Positions 6,682 to 8,259 of a DNA stretch of 8,259 nt are shown piece after piece. The first letter of the stretch is position 1; every line of letters starts with the position of its first letter. The position numbers and the translations under genes were made by a program. This DNA is from Candidatus Omnitrophota bacterium (GTDB lineage: Bacteria; Verrucomicrobiota; Verrucomicrobiia; Limisphaerales; UBA1319). The notes below the pieces were generated by a model that had not been told where the DNA came from, searched no databases, and saw only the letters and a program-made list of their open reading frames with translations. The stretch spans positions 1 to 8,259 of the forward strand of contig JAMCZD010000035.1 in assembly GCA_023473405.1 (NCBI GenBank), given 5' to 3'.

Positions 6682-7065
6682 TGAATCCAGACTCACCCCT
6701 AAAATTCAAAATCGCTGACCAGGAATCCGAATTTGATCAAATCCACCGGCTCAATTACAAGACCTTCGTCGAAGAAATCCCCCAGCACGACGTCAACCCG
6801 GACAGCCGATTGGTCGACAAGTTCCACAGCGAGAACACTTACGCCATTTGCCTGGACGACAACCGCGTGGTAGGCATGCTCGCCGCCCGGGCCAAACGCC
6901 CCTTCTCCCTCGATCTCAAGCTCGAAAACCTCGATTCGTTTTTGCCCCCCGGCAGAAAGATCACCGAGTTGCGCCTGCTTTCCGTCGAAAAAACCCATCG
7001 CAACGGCCCCGTGCTGCGGGGATTGCTGGCCTTTCTCGCCCGGCACCTGATGCTGCAAGGTTACC
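6681..7065 (+). CDS. N-terminal part of frameshifted fusion: GNAT / N-acyl amino acid synthase-like acyltransferase
   Basis: Residues 1-128 begin MNPDSPLKFK and carry the first part of a GNAT-fold domain resembling autoinducer-synthase and FeeM-type N-acyl amino acid synthases: FDQIHRLNYKTFVEE (first helix region), TYAICLDDNRVVGMLAAR (central strands) and ITELRLLSVEKTHRNGPVLR (strand plus acyl-carrier/CoA binding turn). The frame then becomes meaningless after LMLQGY and ends at 7442. Removing one C at 7064-7065 restores LQGY-DMAVISGAVRQQKLYQ, the expected last strand and helix of the fold, in the frame of the aminotransferase. The protein is therefore one gene with a one-base insertion, a pseudogene, or a product of +1 frameshifting. 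It is translationally coupled to plsY. An acyl-CoA or acyl-ACP donor is likely from the family; the acceptor is unknown. Confidence 0.65.
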
Positions 7066-8259
7066 GACATGGCGGTCATTTCCGGCGCCGTTCGCCAGCA
7101 AAAGCTCTACCAGCACCTGGGTTTCTTTCCCTTCGGTCCCGTTGTCGGCACGCCGGAGGCGCCCTTCCAACCCATGTGCCTTACGTTGGAGAATTTCCGC
7201 GAACGCTCTCATGTCATCTTCCAACCCTTGAAACCATCCGAGCAAGCCACGCCACCCTTGAAATTCCTGCCTGGTCCCGTGGACATCCATCCCGAAGTCC
7301 AGCAGGCCTTCGAAACCGCCCCCGTATCACACCGGTCAAGGTCTTTTGTGGCGGACTTCCAGGCAGTCAGGACCGCCCTCTGCAAGTTGTCCGGCGCACA
7401 CCATGCCGCCATCATCCTCGGCTCGGGCACTATGGCCAATGACGCCATCGCCGGCCAGTTGTCCCTACTTCACACCCCCGGTCTAGTCCTTGTGAACGGC
7501 GAATTCGGACGCCGCCTGGTGGACCACGCGCGCCGCTTCGGATTGACCTTCCAAACCCTCGAGATCGACTGGGGAAAGGCCTTCGAGACCGGCCAGATAC
7601 AGCAGACCGTGAATCGAATCCGCGGGCTGGACTGGCTTTGGGCTGTCCATTGCGAAACCTCAACGGGCGTCCTGAACGATCTTACCGCGTTAAAACAGAT
7701 TTGTTCCAATCGCGGCGTCAAGCTCTGCCTGGACTGCATCAGCTCTTTCGGGACCGTGCCCCTGGACCTGAGCAATGTCTACCTGGCTTCGAGTGTCAGC
7801 GGCAAAGGCCTGGGTTCTTACCCCGGCCTATCGATGGTCTTCTATCACCACGATATCGCCCCCGCCGAGGCCTCCCTGCCCCGCTACCTCGATGTGGGGC
7901 TCTATGCCAAATACCAGGGAATCCCTTTCACCCATTCCTCGAACCTCATCTATGCCCTGCGCGCCGCCCTTCGACGCGTCGAAGAACGGACCGATGGTTT
8001 CTTGGCCTTGACCGAGCTCTCCGTCTGGCTGCGAAAAGAATTGCGCGAAATGGGCTTCCAGATCATCGCTGACGACGCCCACACCTCGCCCGCCGTCGTC
8101 ACCCTCGCCCTCCCCCGCGAGGTCCGATCCGAGCCGTTCGGACAGCGCCTCGAAGAGAACGGTTTCCTGCTGAGCTATGGCAGCGAGTACCTGCTCCAGC
8201 GCAATTGGATTCAAATCTGCCTCATGGGAGAGCATACCCGAGAAAAACTGACGTGCCTC
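7066..8259 (+). CDS. Remainder of fusion: end of GNAT domain plus class V PLP-dependent aminotransferase, 3' partial
   Basis: In the frame-corrected protein this is residues 129-526, open to the window end. Residues 129-176 finish the GNAT domain (DMAVISGAVRQQKLYQHLGF). A short linker leads to a class V (fold-type I) aminotransferase from about 195. Its landmarks are FLPGPVDIHPEV (195-206), SHRS (216-219), the phosphate-binding GSGT (247-250), CETSTGVLND, and the PLP pyridine-nitrogen aspartate D351 in CLDCISSFG. The Schiff-base lysine is K375 in SVSGKGLGSYPG, and the late motif is NWIQICLMG. It resembles the serine/alanine-glyoxylate and 2-aminoethylphosphonate transaminase group, but the substrate cannot be read from sequence. 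Only a short C-terminal tail seems to be missing. An ATG at 7069 has AAGG eight bases upstream, so separate translation of this part is conceivable, but it would cut the GNAT fold in half. Confidence 0.75.

Noticed and set aside
1..8259. CRISPR array, tRNA, rRNA, transposase or integrase
   Set aside because: No regularly spaced repeats, no tRNA- or rRNA-like sequence and no mobile-element protein was seen on either strand.

Overview
The window comes from a GC-rich bacterium. Its gene content fits a Verrucomicrobiota/PVC-type organism: an RpoN sigma factor outside the usual lpt cluster, a DUF1638 protein, a large secreted-type LamG plus six-hairpin protein, and a YycJ/WalJ-type nuclease-fold protein. 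This placement is an inference from protein families, since no rRNA or other phylogenetic marker is present.

Layout: (1) Positions 1-2580, minus strand: a large accessory gene for a LamG-like, (alpha/alpha)-toroid protein that is broken by at least one clear frameshift (near 1710-1712) and probably by others. Coding-like signal continues past its apparent stop at 368 to the window edge. (2) 2586-3368, minus: walJ/yycJ, a metallo-beta-lactamase-fold hydrolase directly upstream of the broken gene. (3) 3369-3492: a divergent intergenic region holding a near-consensus sigma-54 (-24/-12) promoter facing walJ and a sigma-70-like promoter facing rpoN. (4) 3493-4989, plus: rpoN, complete, with a canonical RpoN box. 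(5) 5023-5844, minus: a DUF1638 protein converging on rpoN across 33 bp. (6) 5845-6021: a divergent leader region rich in short inverted repeats. (7) 6022-6681, plus: plsY, complete. (8) 6681-8259, plus: a gene translationally coupled to plsY that encodes a GNAT/acyl-amino-acid-synthase-like domain fused to a class V PLP aminotransferase. It is interrupted by a one-base frameshift at 7064-7065 and runs off the window end.

The most interesting points are two. First, there is a sigma-54 promoter beside rpoN itself, pointing at walJ. Second, the plsY - GNAT/aminotransferase pair is a candidate acyl-transfer unit: an aminotransferase domain could make an amine or amino acid that the acyltransferase domain then N-acylates, beside a membrane acyltransferase of phospholipid synthesis. 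That function is inference only. The single-base indels in two genes, with four neighbouring genes intact, mean that sequencing error and true gene decay must be told apart before these loci are interpreted.
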